From Flavobacteriaceae bacterium (GTDB taxonomy: Bacteria > Bacteroidota > Bacteroidia > Flavobacteriales > Flavobacteriaceae): a stretch of 39,788 nucleotides of DNA. The notes beneath the pieces are model-generated. The model did not search any database. It saw only the letters and a program-made list of their open reading frames with translations, and had not been told where the DNA came from. Shown in pieces: positions 1 through 8,207 of this stretch. The stretch is from positions 2,680,953-2,720,740 of the forward strand of contig CP070778.1 of assembly GCA_020346245.1 (NCBI GenBank), written 5' to 3'. Made by a program: the position numbers and the translations under genes. How positions within the stretch are numbered: position 1 is the first letter of the stretch; each line of letters starts with the position of its first letter.

Positions 1-668
1 CCTTTTTTGGTCAGACCCTTTTCTATATTAAATTGATAAACAGCGCCTACAGCGTGCTGTACGTGGTTAGAAGCTTCATTTCCAAAGGACCACTTACCGG
101 AAGAACTAAAATCAAGTCCCCACCTATCCGAGAACCAGGTCCTAAACCCGATTACCGCGTTATAAGTTCCTCTCCCAAGATCATTGGCGTACGTATAGCC
201 TGCTCCTACTCCAACATAGGGATCAAAAAAGCCCGTCTGACCTATTAGTTTGTTTAAATCATAGCTAACCCTGGTATCAAAACCAAAATAATCCTTATCC
301 TCAGGGTTTACAGCACCATCTATGATATTGCCTTCTTTGTACTTGTTATACGAGGCAATTGCCTCCAATCCAATCCCGCTCCTGAAATAACGTCCTATAT
401 TTATTCTGGAAGGAAAGGCAACGGCATTATACAAATTTTTTGTAGTCGTAATATCGTTCAACCTTTTTCCGGAATCATTTATAAAATTCCAGCCCAGACC
501 TACCATCCACGAGCTAACCACCATACTGTCTTTAGCAGTTAATTGGAGCTCTTCCTGCTGCTCTGATTGAAGTTGTTCCTGTTGTATCGATTGAGTTTCT
601 TCCTGTGCATAAAATGAGGTTGTACCAATGAGAAGAATAGCAATGGCTGCTGTTACGTAGGATTTCAT
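1..668 (-). CDS. OmpA-like outer membrane beta-barrel protein, C-terminus cut by the window edge
   Basis: The reading frame starts at the ATG at 668-666 and stays open to base 1, so about 222 residues are visible and the C-terminus is missing. A signal peptide (MKSYVTAAIAILLIG..SFYAQ) is followed by a short Gln/Glu-rich segment (about residues 22-45). Then come alternating beta-strand segments with aromatic girdle residues, such as WMVGLGWNF, NIGRYFRSGIGLEAIASYNKYKEG and FFDPYVGVGAGYTYAND. This matches the N-terminal barrel of flavobacterial OmpA-family proteins, in which a linker and a peptidoglycan-binding OmpA domain follow. That second domain would lie outside the window, so barrel-only is possible. 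A TAATTTTG box at 704-697 lies 28 bases upstream. Barrel call is firm, OmpA call moderate. Confidence 0.7.
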   Translation of the reverse strand, partial: MKSYVTAAIAILLIGTTSFYAQEETQSIQQEQLQSEQQEELQLTAKDSMVVSSWMVGLGWNFINDSGKRLNDITTTKNLYNAVAFPSRINIGRYFRSGIGLEAIASYNKYKEGNIIDGAVNPEDKDYFGFDTRVSYDLNKLIGQTGFFDPYVGVGAGYTYANDLGRGTYNAVIGFRTWFSDRWGLDFSSSGKWSFGNEASNHVQHAVGAVYQFNIEKGLTKK

Positions 669-696
669 AATGTAATGATTTAGGACTATTACAATA

Positions 697-704
697 CAAA
701 ATTA
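697..704 (-). promoter_or_regulatory. candidate -7 promoter box (TAATTTTG) for the OmpA-like gene
   Basis: On the minus strand the bases read TAATTTTG, an exact match to the Bacteroidota -7 consensus TAnnTTTG, and lie 28 bases upstream of the ATG in the 116-base gap before the next gene. No TTTG is seen at the expected 17-23 base distance upstream, so only half the promoter is supported. AT-rich DNA will give some chance matches. Confidence 0.35.
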
Positions 705-784
705 CTACCCATTATATACGATTCCTACTTATTACCTTCAAGTGCAGAAATCTTCGATATGAAACCGAAAAATAATACTTATAA

Positions 785-1246
785 TTATTCTTCTTTAACC
801 AGGATAATTTCCTTCTCGGTAAGTGGCAATTTATATAGATGAAAGGGCATTAAAACTGCTGTAGAAACATCTTTTTTTTGATTAGAATCAGTAACTCGTG
901 AGAAGACCATTTTATCATCCTTATCCTCCACCCTCTTTAATACCGGAGAATAGATATCTGTGGTTTTTCCGTTGCAATAAACAACAACTGTTTCTTTGTT
1001 AAAATCTATTTCAGGAACCGGAAGTCCCGGCTTTCTGGTCATATTTACCCTCGCAAAGAACTTTTTTAAGGTCTTATTATCTCTTATAACCATTAACTGT
1101 TCTGTTTCTGTGCCTCCATAATTATCACTTAGAACAAGCATTAATGGGTTTTCTGTCGAAGCCTGATAATTCGTGTCCTTCGTCTTACCTTTTTGACTGT
1201 TACAAGCCCCGGCTAGCACTATTATTGACAAAATAAGAGTCTTCAT
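785..1246 (-). CDS. small lipoprotein, PrcB-like C-terminal domain
   Basis: I place the start at the ATG at 1246-1244, giving 153 residues. This start yields a clean lipoprotein signal (MKTLILSIIVLAGACNSQKG, lipobox AGAC). Longer starts reach into bshA and give an arginine-rich non-signal leader. The mature part has a pattern seen in PrcB-type domains: an LKKFFARVN segment, then PEIDFNKETVVVYCNGK, then a strand-rich tail ending in a KEIILVKEE strand. No catalytic motif is seen and the role is unknown. It is probably a periplasmic or outer-membrane-anchored protein. It begins 10 bases after the bshA stop and so is probably cotranscribed with it. Lipoprotein call is firm, family call tentative. 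Confidence 0.6.
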   Translation of the reverse strand: MKTLILSIIVLAGACNSQKGKTKDTNYQASTENPLMLVLSDNYGGTETEQLMVIRDNKTLKKFFARVNMTRKPGLPVPEIDFNKETVVVYCNGKTTDIYSPVLKRVEDKDDKMVFSRVTDSNQKKDVSTAVLMPFHLYKLPLTEKEIILVKEE

Positions 1247-1256
1247 AAGCCTTTGT

Positions 1257-2399
1257 CTAAAAAGTATTATTGTAATGTGCCTTATAAGCCTTCTCATAGA
1301 TTGCCTCATAAAGGGGTAATACATTCTTAATGTCAAAATTTAAGGCCACCTCATAGGCATTTTCTTTAAACTCAGCCAGTACTACATCATCACTGAGTAT
1401 TTTCAAAGCATTTTTAACCATATCATCCACGTCATTTACATTACTCAAATAACCTGTTACCCCATCAATATTGACTTCAGGAATACCACCTGTATTACTC
1501 GATATAACCGGAGTCCTGTTAATCATAGCTTCCAAAGCAGCTAAACCAAAGCTTTCCGATTTAGATGGCAGTAAAAACAAATCCGAGAAGCAAAGAATCC
1601 TGTCTATTTCATTACTGTTACCCAGAAATACAACCTTATCGGTAATGCCCAGTTGTTCACATAAAAATTCAGCGTGCTCCTTTTCAGGACCTTCACCAAC
1701 CATAATCAGTTTTGCCGGTAATTGCTTTTGTATACCGTTGAAAACATGAATAACATCCGGAATATGTTTTACTTTTCTGAAGTTACTTATATGTGTAATT
1801 ATCTTTTCATCTTCCTCCGCCATAAGTGTGCGCTGGCAATCCGTAAATTCTAAACTGTATTTTGTTTTATCTATAAAGTTGGGGATTACTTCAATTTCTT
1901 TTTTAACATCGAAAAAATCCAACGTTTTTCGTTTTAAATCTTCTGATACTGAGGTTACTACATCGCTTTTATTAATGCTAAAGTTTACCGCTGGTTTGTA
2001 AAAGGGATGGTTGCCCACCAAGGTAATATCCGTGCCATGTAAAGTGGTAATCATAGGAATATAAATCCCGTCTTCTTCCAGTATTTTTTTGGCCATATAA
2101 CCCGCATAGGCATGAGGTATTGCATAGTGCACATGAAGCAATTCAATTCCGTATAGCTTTATAGTATCGACAAGTTTGCTCGAAAGTGCCAATTCATAAG
2201 GTTGGTAATGAAAAAGGGGATATTCAGGTACGTGCACTTCATGAAAATGAATTCTACTGCTCAATAGTTCCAATCGGACCGGCTGTCTGTAGGTAACGAA
2301 ATGAATCTCATGCCCCCTATTTGCCAAAGCAATCCCTAATTCGGTTGCAACAACTCCACTTCCGCCAAATGTCGGGTAACAAACTATAGCTATTTTCAT
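1257..2399 (-). CDS. bshA: N-acetyl-alpha-D-glucosaminyl L-malate synthase
   Basis: A 380-residue GT4, GT-B-fold glycosyltransferase. It joins GlcNAc from UDP-GlcNAc to L-malate, the first step of bacillithiol synthesis, in the cytoplasm. Visible marks: N-terminal MKIAIVCYPTFGGSG (GGSG loop, residues 12-15), the BshA-type HVHYAIPHAYAG stretch near 89-100, TLHGTD at 119-124, the donor-site NFRKVKH near 206-212 and the retaining-GT E-x7-E motif (E282 to E290 in SESFGLAALE). Length is usual for BshA. BshB and BshC are not in the window. A TAGATTTG box at 2481-2474 lies 74 bases upstream, but no partner -33 box is seen. Confidence 0.93.
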   Translation of the reverse strand: MKIAIVCYPTFGGSGVVATELGIALANRGHEIHFVTYRQPVRLELLSSRIHFHEVHVPEYPLFHYQPYELALSSKLVDTIKLYGIELLHVHYAIPHAYAGYMAKKILEEDGIYIPMITTLHGTDITLVGNHPFYKPAVNFSINKSDVVTSVSEDLKRKTLDFFDVKKEIEVIPNFIDKTKYSLEFTDCQRTLMAEEDEKIITHISNFRKVKHIPDVIHVFNGIQKQLPAKLIMVGEGPEKEHAEFLCEQLGITDKVVFLGNSNEIDRILCFSDLFLLPSKSESFGLAALEAMINRTPVISSNTGGIPEVNIDGVTGYLSNVNDVDDMVKNALKILSDDVVLAEFKENAYEVALNFDIKNVLPLYEAIYEKAYKAHYNNTF

Positions 2400-2473
2400 T
2401 TAATCATCTGATTTAAATTGCTGTATATTAGTCTCTTAAATATAGTGAAGAGGGATACAACTTATTTATAACA

Positions 2474-2481
2474 CAAATCTA
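2474..2481 (-). promoter_or_regulatory. candidate -7 promoter box (TAGATTTG) for bshA
   Basis: An exact TAnnTTTG match on the minus strand in the 98-base gap between the GH3-fusion gene and bshA. If used, it would allow bshA and its downstream lipoprotein gene to be expressed apart from the GH3 gene. No TTTG at a suitable distance upstream is seen, so this is weak evidence. Confidence 0.3.
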
Positions 2482-2497
2482 AGATTTAAATTGCAGC

Positions 2498-5416
2498 CTA
2501 ATTGATAAGAGAATCATAAATTGCCTTCTGAATCCTTGTTCGCAGTTCTGATTTCACCAAGAGTCTGTTTGTAGCAGACGGATAAGTCCTGTTAGACAGG
2601 AAAACATATACGATTTCCTCCTCCGGATCTGCCCATGTAAAAGTTCCCGTAAAACCACTGTGACCGAAACTTTTTCTCGACACACAACCACAAGTAGGGC
2701 CCTTGTCTTCCAGCTGGGGTTTATCAAAACCTACGCCCCGTCGCACTTTCTTATCGCAGAAATAACACTTGTTGAATTTTTCTATGGTCCGCGGGTTTAA
2801 AAATCGTTCCCCACCGTAATAGCCTCCCTGAATATACATTTGCATAATTTTTGCCACATCATTTGCATTGCTGAACAAACCTGCATGCCCTCCTACCCCG
2901 CCTTGCATTGCCGCTCCCATATCGTGCACATATCCCTGAACTTTCTGGTACCTGTAATAGTTATCTACCTCAGAAGGGACTATGGTATTAATAGGAAATT
3001 TTTTTAACGGATTATATGCAGTATGGTTGGCTCCCAGCGGCTTGAAAAGGAAATTATCCATTAAATTATCCAAACCGGAATTATAGGTTTCCTCAATGTA
3101 TTTCTTAAAGATATAATAGGAAACATCGCTATAGCGATATCTATTTGATTTAAGTCCTTGTCTGCCTATTCGGCTATAAATAGAATCCTGGTAAGAGTCT
3201 TTCAGATACATCCTGTCAGTAACCTTAATGGAAAAACCATCAGACGGATTAGTTCTATAAAATTCAGGAGAGGGCCTTCTTTTGTCATTTAAGGTTTCCA
3301 GGTAAAATGCAATCCAGGACGGTAACCTACCATAATGACTTAAAGCCTTAAGGACCGTTACATCCTTAATCTCCGTATCTGCATACTCCGGTATTAAATC
3401 CTGAAAAGTATCATTCAAAGCTATTTTACCATCCTCTTCCATTTTCATAACTGCCGGGAGCGTTGATAGAATTTTTGTCAGCGATGCAAGATCGTATATA
3501 TTATTTGTAGTTAATTGATTTTCAGATTCATATGTTGGTTTACCAAAAGCTTTGTTGTAAATAACTTTACCTTTTCTCGCTACTAAAACCTGAGCTCCTG
3601 GATACATTAAAGAGTCCAATCCATTCTGTACTAATTGATCTATTTTAGCGAGTTTTAAAGAACTCATCCCTACCCTTTCAGGCGTACTATATCCTAAACG
3701 CAATAAGGATTCTGTTTTCACTGAAGTATTCACGGGAAACTCCGGACTTACAGTGACCGGTAAAATACCCTTAGCAGGAATAGCCCCAAATAAGACCTCC
3801 GCTGCTTTCTTCTGCGCTAGTTCACTATTCTGATAAGCAACAAGGATTCCGTCTATATCATTATAAGCTGTGATATCTGAGAGTGCATAAGGTTTGGCAA
3901 ATACACTCAGCAAAACATTAGATGTCCTCTGCCGGGAAATTTCCTGAAGCCAAAAAAGTTCTTTTTGAGAAAATTTATAAGGCTTCCATGGACTTTCATT
4001 ACTCTTATGAAATCCAATAATAATCAAATTAAAATCAAAAAGCTTCTTTTTTAGTGTAGCAATATCACTGCCATTTACCTGTGTTACCTCAGCGTATTTG
4101 TTTAGCGCTTCTAAAAAAGGTGCATTCACACCATCTCCAAATTTCACATAGGCAATCTTCTTGTTCTCAAGGTTTTTGATACCAACAAGGTTAAGCCTGT
4201 CTCTTATGACGGTAATTGCACTCTCTATGGCCTCTTCATAGATCACTTCATTTTTAGGACCATTCAGATCCTCAATAAGATTCGCCGTATCTATAGGTTG
4301 GTATTGATTTAAACCTGCCTTGAATTTGGCCATTAATATTTTTTTGACGGAATAAGCGAGTCGTTGCTCAGTTATTAACCCTCTTTGATAGGCCTTTATT
4401 AGCGTTTCCTTGCTTTTTACAAAATCCTTTGGCATCAGCAAAATATCGTTGCCTGCCAAAAATGCTTCTAACTCCGTTATACCATTGCTTGCGAATTCAG
4501 AAACTCCTTTCATATTCAAGGCATCAGTAAATACCAATCCCTCAAAATTCAACTGCGTTTTAAGCACATTAGTAATTATATTTTTGGACAAAGATGAAGG
4601 CCGCTTCTTTTCAGGCTCCATTTCCGGCACATTTAAATGCGCTACCATAACACTGCTAAGCCCCTCTTTTATAAGCTGCTTATAAGGAAATAATTCAATG
4701 CTGTCTAATCGCTGCCTGGTAAAGTCTAAAGTGGGTAAGGATTTATGTGAATCTACAAAGGTATCTCCATGACCCGGAAAATGTTTCCCGCTTGAAAGAA
4801 CTCCGGCTTTTTCCATGCCTTTCATAAAAGCAATACCCTTTAATGCCACATTCTCTTTGTCTTCACCAAAAGACCTATTCCCAATTATTGGATTTCTCGG
4901 ATCTATATTTATATCAATATCCGGTGCGAAATTGATATGAACACCCAGTCTACTCGCGTGCTTACCTATTTGATTTCCAACTCTTGCTACAATTGCAGTA
5001 TCCCCGATTGCCCCCAGGGTCATATTCCATGGAAATGAGTAGGTAGAATCGAGCCTCATCGCCAGACCCCATTCTGCATCCATTCCTATTAGCAGAGGTA
5101 TTTTTGATAAGGCCTGATACTCATTTGTCTGAATAGCCTGACGCATGGGGCCACCTTTAGAAAAAATTAATCCTCCAATATTATGATCCCTAATAAATCC
5201 TTTAATTCTTTGAATGCCTGCTTTATCTTCCCCGGAAGATGCCATTACCATAAATAATTGGCCAACCTTTTCTTCCAGTGACATCTCATTATACTTCTCA
5301 TTTACCCAATCTAATTGAGATAAAGTATCTGTACTAACCAACGGAGCATATTGACCATGGGTAATCTGTAATAAAGTAAATAATAGAAAAGAAAGTAGGT
5401 GTTTCCCCATAAGCAT
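2498..5416 (-). CDS. secreted GH3 beta-N-acetylhexosaminidase (NagZ-like) fused to a serine beta-lactamase-fold hydrolase
   Basis: A 972-residue two-enzyme protein with an N-terminal signal sequence. Residues about 35-375 are a GH3 barrel of the NagZ type: KHFPGHGDT at 211-219 with the D222/H224 pair (loop His as acid/base in this subfamily) and FTDALNMKG with the likely nucleophile D298. Residues about 400-570 are the GH3 C-terminal alpha/beta domain. Residues about 580-970 are a class C/esterase-VIII-type hydrolase: S645-LT-K648, Y762-S-D764 and H919-SG. The GH3 half should release beta-GlcNAc from peptidoglycan or chitooligosaccharides; the serine half could be a peptidase or esterase. Four cysteines (C884, C887, C909, C911) lie just before the HSG motif. 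The start could also be the ATG two codons later (5410). Architecture is common in Bacteroidota; the substrate is not known here. Confidence 0.9.
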   Translation of the reverse strand: MLMGKHLLSFLLFTLLQITHGQYAPLVSTDTLSQLDWVNEKYNEMSLEEKVGQLFMVMASSGEDKAGIQRIKGFIRDHNIGGLIFSKGGPMRQAIQTNEYQALSKIPLLIGMDAEWGLAMRLDSTYSFPWNMTLGAIGDTAIVARVGNQIGKHASRLGVHINFAPDIDINIDPRNPIIGNRSFGEDKENVALKGIAFMKGMEKAGVLSSGKHFPGHGDTFVDSHKSLPTLDFTRQRLDSIELFPYKQLIKEGLSSVMVAHLNVPEMEPEKKRPSSLSKNIITNVLKTQLNFEGLVFTDALNMKGVSEFASNGITELEAFLAGNDILLMPKDFVKSKETLIKAYQRGLITEQRLAYSVKKILMAKFKAGLNQYQPIDTANLIEDLNGPKNEVIYEEAIESAITVIRDRLNLVGIKNLENKKIAYVKFGDGVNAPFLEALNKYAEVTQVNGSDIATLKKKLFDFNLIIIGFHKSNESPWKPYKFSQKELFWLQEISRQRTSNVLLSVFAKPYALSDITAYNDIDGILVAYQNSELAQKKAAEVLFGAIPAKGILPVTVSPEFPVNTSVKTESLLRLGYSTPERVGMSSLKLAKIDQLVQNGLDSLMYPGAQVLVARKGKVIYNKAFGKPTYESENQLTTNNIYDLASLTKILSTLPAVMKMEEDGKIALNDTFQDLIPEYADTEIKDVTVLKALSHYGRLPSWIAFYLETLNDKRRPSPEFYRTNPSDGFSIKVTDRMYLKDSYQDSIYSRIGRQGLKSNRYRYSDVSYYIFKKYIEETYNSGLDNLMDNFLFKPLGANHTAYNPLKKFPINTIVPSEVDNYYRYQKVQGYVHDMGAAMQGGVGGHAGLFSNANDVAKIMQMYIQGGYYGGERFLNPRTIEKFNKCYFCDKKVRRGVGFDKPQLEDKGPTCGCVSRKSFGHSGFTGTFTWADPEEEIVYVFLSNRTYPSATNRLLVKSELRTRIQKAIYDSLIN

Positions 5417-5531
5417 TATATTCTAGGTAACAACTTAAAACGTAATCAAATATTGCACCTTATCAAATCAATATAGTCGTGGTGGGATATTAGAATGCCA
5501 TAAGCATCTAATCAGGGCATACCCCATAATT

Positions 5532-6014
5532 TTACATAAAACGGCTATGCCAGCTCTCAGATGCCGGCACTTCCCAATGATTTATATATTCATATTTATT
5601 TGTAACCAAATTATTAAAAACTATTGTGTTTTTAGATATGGCCTTATCCTTGGCCATCTTCTTAAAATCTTGTAATGGTTTATATGCAATATATTTTCCT
5701 TGTTTATAGGACACATTCATTTTATCCAACAAATCTACATTGTATTTCTTTTCAAGCTGTTGTATAAAATGCACAGATGCATCTATAGAGCAACCCGAAG
5801 CAGAGGCAAAATCCTGATCCAAAGCAATTATAATAAAGCGCTTATATTTAATTTCATACCCTGCCTTAAGGTCGCTTCCATGGGCCGTCCAATCTGAAAT
5901 AAATTTGTCAAGGGCTGCGGATATTTCAACAAGTTCTTCTTCTGAAAAACTTCTGTTTGCCTGGTATATCCAAACTCTTGCAGTTTCTGTTAACGAATCA
6001 AAATTTACCAGCAT
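5532..6014 (-). CDS. conserved Bacteroidota protein of unknown function (databases often say 'ABC transporter ATPase')
   Basis: A 160-residue soluble protein with no signal peptide and no membrane segment. It begins MLVNFDSLTETARVWIYQA and ends with a His/Trp-containing tail (NHWEVPASESWHSRFM). I see no Walker A (GxxxxGK[ST]), no Walker B and no LSGGQ signature, so the ABC-ATPase name many homologues carry is not supported. The central part (YKRFIIIALDQDFASASGCSIDASVHFIQQLEKKYNVDLLDK) looks like an alpha/beta fold with one conserved-looking Cys. It follows the Fe-S gene at 6070-6861 by 55 bases in the same direction, so a link to the electron-transfer module is possible. Function unknown. Confidence 0.7.
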   Translation of the reverse strand: MLVNFDSLTETARVWIYQANRSFSEEELVEISAALDKFISDWTAHGSDLKAGYEIKYKRFIIIALDQDFASASGCSIDASVHFIQQLEKKYNVDLLDKMNVSYKQGKYIAYKPLQDFKKMAKDKAISKNTIVFNNLVTNKYEYINHWEVPASESWHSRFM

Positions 6015-6069
6015 ATTTTAAACTCCTTTTAATGGCTATCAGGTATTTTTATTCTGTTAGCCATACAAT

Positions 6070-6861
6070 TTATAAATCCCCGGCATTAGCTATTAGTTCT
6101 GCAATATCCATTACTTTCAATGAATCTTCTTTCTCCTTGTTTTTTACCCCATCGGTCATCATTGTATTGCAAAACGGACAGGCCGCTGCAATAATATCGG
6201 GTTGCGTCTGCAAGGCCTGCTCGGTGCGTTCAATATTCACATCTTTATCACCTTTCTCCGGTTCTTTGAACATTTGAGCCCCTCCGGCTCCACAGCATAA
6301 ACCTTTTTTGCGGCAGTTCTTCATTTCTACAAGTTGCGCATCAAGTTTCTCAATGAGATTTCTTGGTGCCTCATATACATTATTGGCCCTTCCCAGATAG
6401 CAGGGGTCATGAAACGTAATCCGTTTCCCTTTAAAGTTACCGCCTTCCAAAGTTATTCTTCCTTCTTCCAATAACTTATTCATAAACTGGGTGTGATGCA
6501 TGACATGGTAATTACCCCCGAGTTCCGGATACTCATTTTTAATAGTATTAAAGCAATGTGGGCATGCGGTTACCACACTTTTTACACCATAGGCATTCAA
6601 TACTTCAATATTGGTTACAGCCTGCATTTGGAACAAAAACTCATTTCCGGCTCGCTTTGCAGGATCCCCAGAACAACTTTCTTCCGTTCCAAGAACAGCA
6701 AAACTCACCTTGGCCTTGTGAAGTATTTTTACAAAAGCTTTGGTGATTTTTTTGGCCCGGTCATCAAAACTACCGGCACAACCTACCCAAAATAGAACTT
6801 CCGGTTCCTTACCTGCAGCAAAAAACTCAGCCATTGTCGGTACTTTCAACTCCTCACTCAT
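6070..6861 (-). CDS. cysteine-rich CCG-domain Fe-S oxidoreductase subunit (HdrB/HdrD- and Emo-like)
   Basis: A 263-residue soluble protein with two cysteine-rich CCG domains. First set: WVGCAG (C28), EESCSGDPAKRAGNE (C63) and ACPHCFN. Second set: HDPCYLGR, GLCCGAGG and ACPFCNTMM. In heterodisulfide reductases and related enzymes these domains hold a noncubane or [4Fe-4S] cluster at the active site. It follows the membrane Fe-S subunit gene (6882-8207) by 20 bases in the same direction. Together they rebuild the domain order membrane cytochrome-like part, 2x[4Fe-4S], CCG-CCG that is fused in ETF:menaquinone oxidoreductases (Emo). I infer a cytoplasmic-side electron-input subunit; the donor is unknown. 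Confidence 0.85.
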   Translation of the reverse strand: MSEELKVPTMAEFFAAGKEPEVLFWVGCAGSFDDRAKKITKAFVKILHKAKVSFAVLGTEESCSGDPAKRAGNEFLFQMQAVTNIEVLNAYGVKSVVTACPHCFNTIKNEYPELGGNYHVMHHTQFMNKLLEEGRITLEGGNFKGKRITFHDPCYLGRANNVYEAPRNLIEKLDAQLVEMKNCRKKGLCCGAGGAQMFKEPEKGDKDVNIERTEQALQTQPDIIAAACPFCNTMMTDGVKNKEKEDSLKVMDIAELIANAGDL

Positions 6862-6881
6862 GATCTTGTTTATTTTGCTTT

Positions 6882-8207
6882 TTAAGTTTCATCGACCCAA
6901 TTAAGCCTGTCCATTTGATTAAAGGGCCAGGGCGCACCGTTGTTTTCAATATTGCTCATCATAACATTTAGCTCACTCGGTGCAGCTGATTGTTCCATAA
7001 CAAGATACTGACGCATACTAATTATTATCGATAATGGATCGATACTTACCGGGCAAGCTTCCACGCATGCGTTGCAAGAAGTACATGCCCATAATTCTTC
7101 GGCTGAAATAAAATCTCCCAACAACTGGCGTCCATCTTCGGCAAATTCTCCCTTGTTCGTATCTAATATATTACCCACCTCTTCCAACCTATCACGTGTA
7201 TCCATCATTATCTTCCTTGGCGATAATTTCTTTCCTGTAAGGTTTGCCGGACATTCACTGGTGCACCGGCCACATTCCGTACATGTATATGCGCTCAACA
7301 ACTGCACCTTAGTAAGGTCCATAACATCCGAAGCTCCAAATTTATCGGGAGGCGGGGCATCTTCTGCCGGTGCCGCAAACGGATCTGCACTGGGATCCAT
7401 CATTAATTTTACCTCTTTGGTTACCGCTTCAAGGTTGGTAAACCTTCCCGGTTTAGTAAGTTTTCCATAATAGGTATTAGGAAAAGCTAGTAGTATGTGA
7501 AGATGCTTTGAATAATATAAATAATTCAGAAAAGCCAAAATTCCAACAATATGCATCCACCATGCTATCCGTTCTACCAGAATTATTCCTTCTACAGACA
7601 TGCCATCGAAAACAGAAGTGATAAACTGACTAACAGGAAAAAGACCAGCCTTGGTATAATGTGGTGTATCCAGAAGTTGAAGCTGATAATCCGCCGCATT
7701 CATTGTGAGGAATAAAAACATTAAAACCAATTCTATGTACAAAATAAGATTGGCATCCATTTTTGGCCAACCTTTCATTTCAGGCTTAATAAAGCGTTTT
7801 AACCGAATAATATTTCTTCGCAACCAAAAGATAACCACTGCCAGAATTACCAATAGTGCAAGTACCTCGAAGGATGCAATAAGCACATTATAAATTTTAC
7901 CGAGTGGTGCAAAAACTCTGTGCGTTCCAAAAATACCATCAATTATTATCTCCAGAACTTCAATGTTAATAATAATAAAACCGATATAAACAATTACATG
8001 CAACAAACCAGCTATGGGTCTCACTACCATTTTAGTTTGCCCTAAAGCTATTAGGGCCATATTTTTGAAGCGCCTTGATCTGTTATCAACAGGCATATCA
8101 CCTCTTCCAAGATTGATATTTCTCAAAAGCTTTTTAACATTCCTGGCAAAATAACCAATACCGGTTATTAGAATAATAAGAAAAACTACATTTGGCAGGT
8201 ACTGCAT
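6882..8207 (-). CDS. membrane-bound Fe-S electron-transfer subunit (NarI-like membrane domain plus two [4Fe-4S] motifs)
   Basis: A 441-residue protein. Residues 1-240 contain about five to six membrane helices (near 3-20, 62-85, 103-130, 153-170, 208-232) with histidines H70, H219, H235 and H237 placed as possible heme b ligands, as in NarI/HdrE-type subunits. Residues 300-390 are a ferredoxin-like domain with C309-C312-C315-C319P and C375-C378-C381-C385P, giving two [4Fe-4S] clusters. It lacks the CCG part, which is the next gene. Its ATG directly abuts the mlaD-like stop (8208-8210), so the two are almost surely translated from one mRNA. Likely role: passing electrons from a cytoplasmic donor such as ETF to menaquinone. 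Partner and direction are inferred. Confidence 0.85.
   Translation of the reverse strand: MQYLPNVVFLIILITGIGYFARNVKKLLRNINLGRGDMPVDNRSRRFKNMALIALGQTKMVVRPIAGLLHVIVYIGFIIINIEVLEIIIDGIFGTHRVFAPLGKIYNVLIASFEVLALLVILAVVIFWLRRNIIRLKRFIKPEMKGWPKMDANLILYIELVLMFLFLTMNAADYQLQLLDTPHYTKAGLFPVSQFITSVFDGMSVEGIILVERIAWWMHIVGILAFLNYLYYSKHLHILLAFPNTYYGKLTKPGRFTNLEAVTKEVKLMMDPSADPFAAPAEDAPPPDKFGASDVMDLTKVQLLSAYTCTECGRCTSECPANLTGKKLSPRKIMMDTRDRLEEVGNILDTNKGEFAEDGRQLLGDFISAEELWACTSCNACVEACPVSIDPLSIIISMRQYLVMEQSAAPSELNVMMSNIENNGAPWPFNQMDRLNWVDET

Noticed and set aside
33..248. Short plus-strand reading frame of 71 codons
   Set aside because: It is antisense to the OmpA-like barrel gene, whose signal peptide and barrel strands are clear; its own protein has no recognisable feature.
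2498..3600. Beta-lactamase-like half read as antibiotic resistance
   Set aside because: The SxxK/YxN-like/HxG set is shared with esterases and peptidases, and fusion to a NagZ-like domain is a normal wall-related architecture in Bacteroidota.
5487..5522. Hairpin ATGCC/GGCAT after the GH3 gene start region
   Set aside because: Stem of only five pairs with a 16-base loop and no T-run; not a credible terminator.
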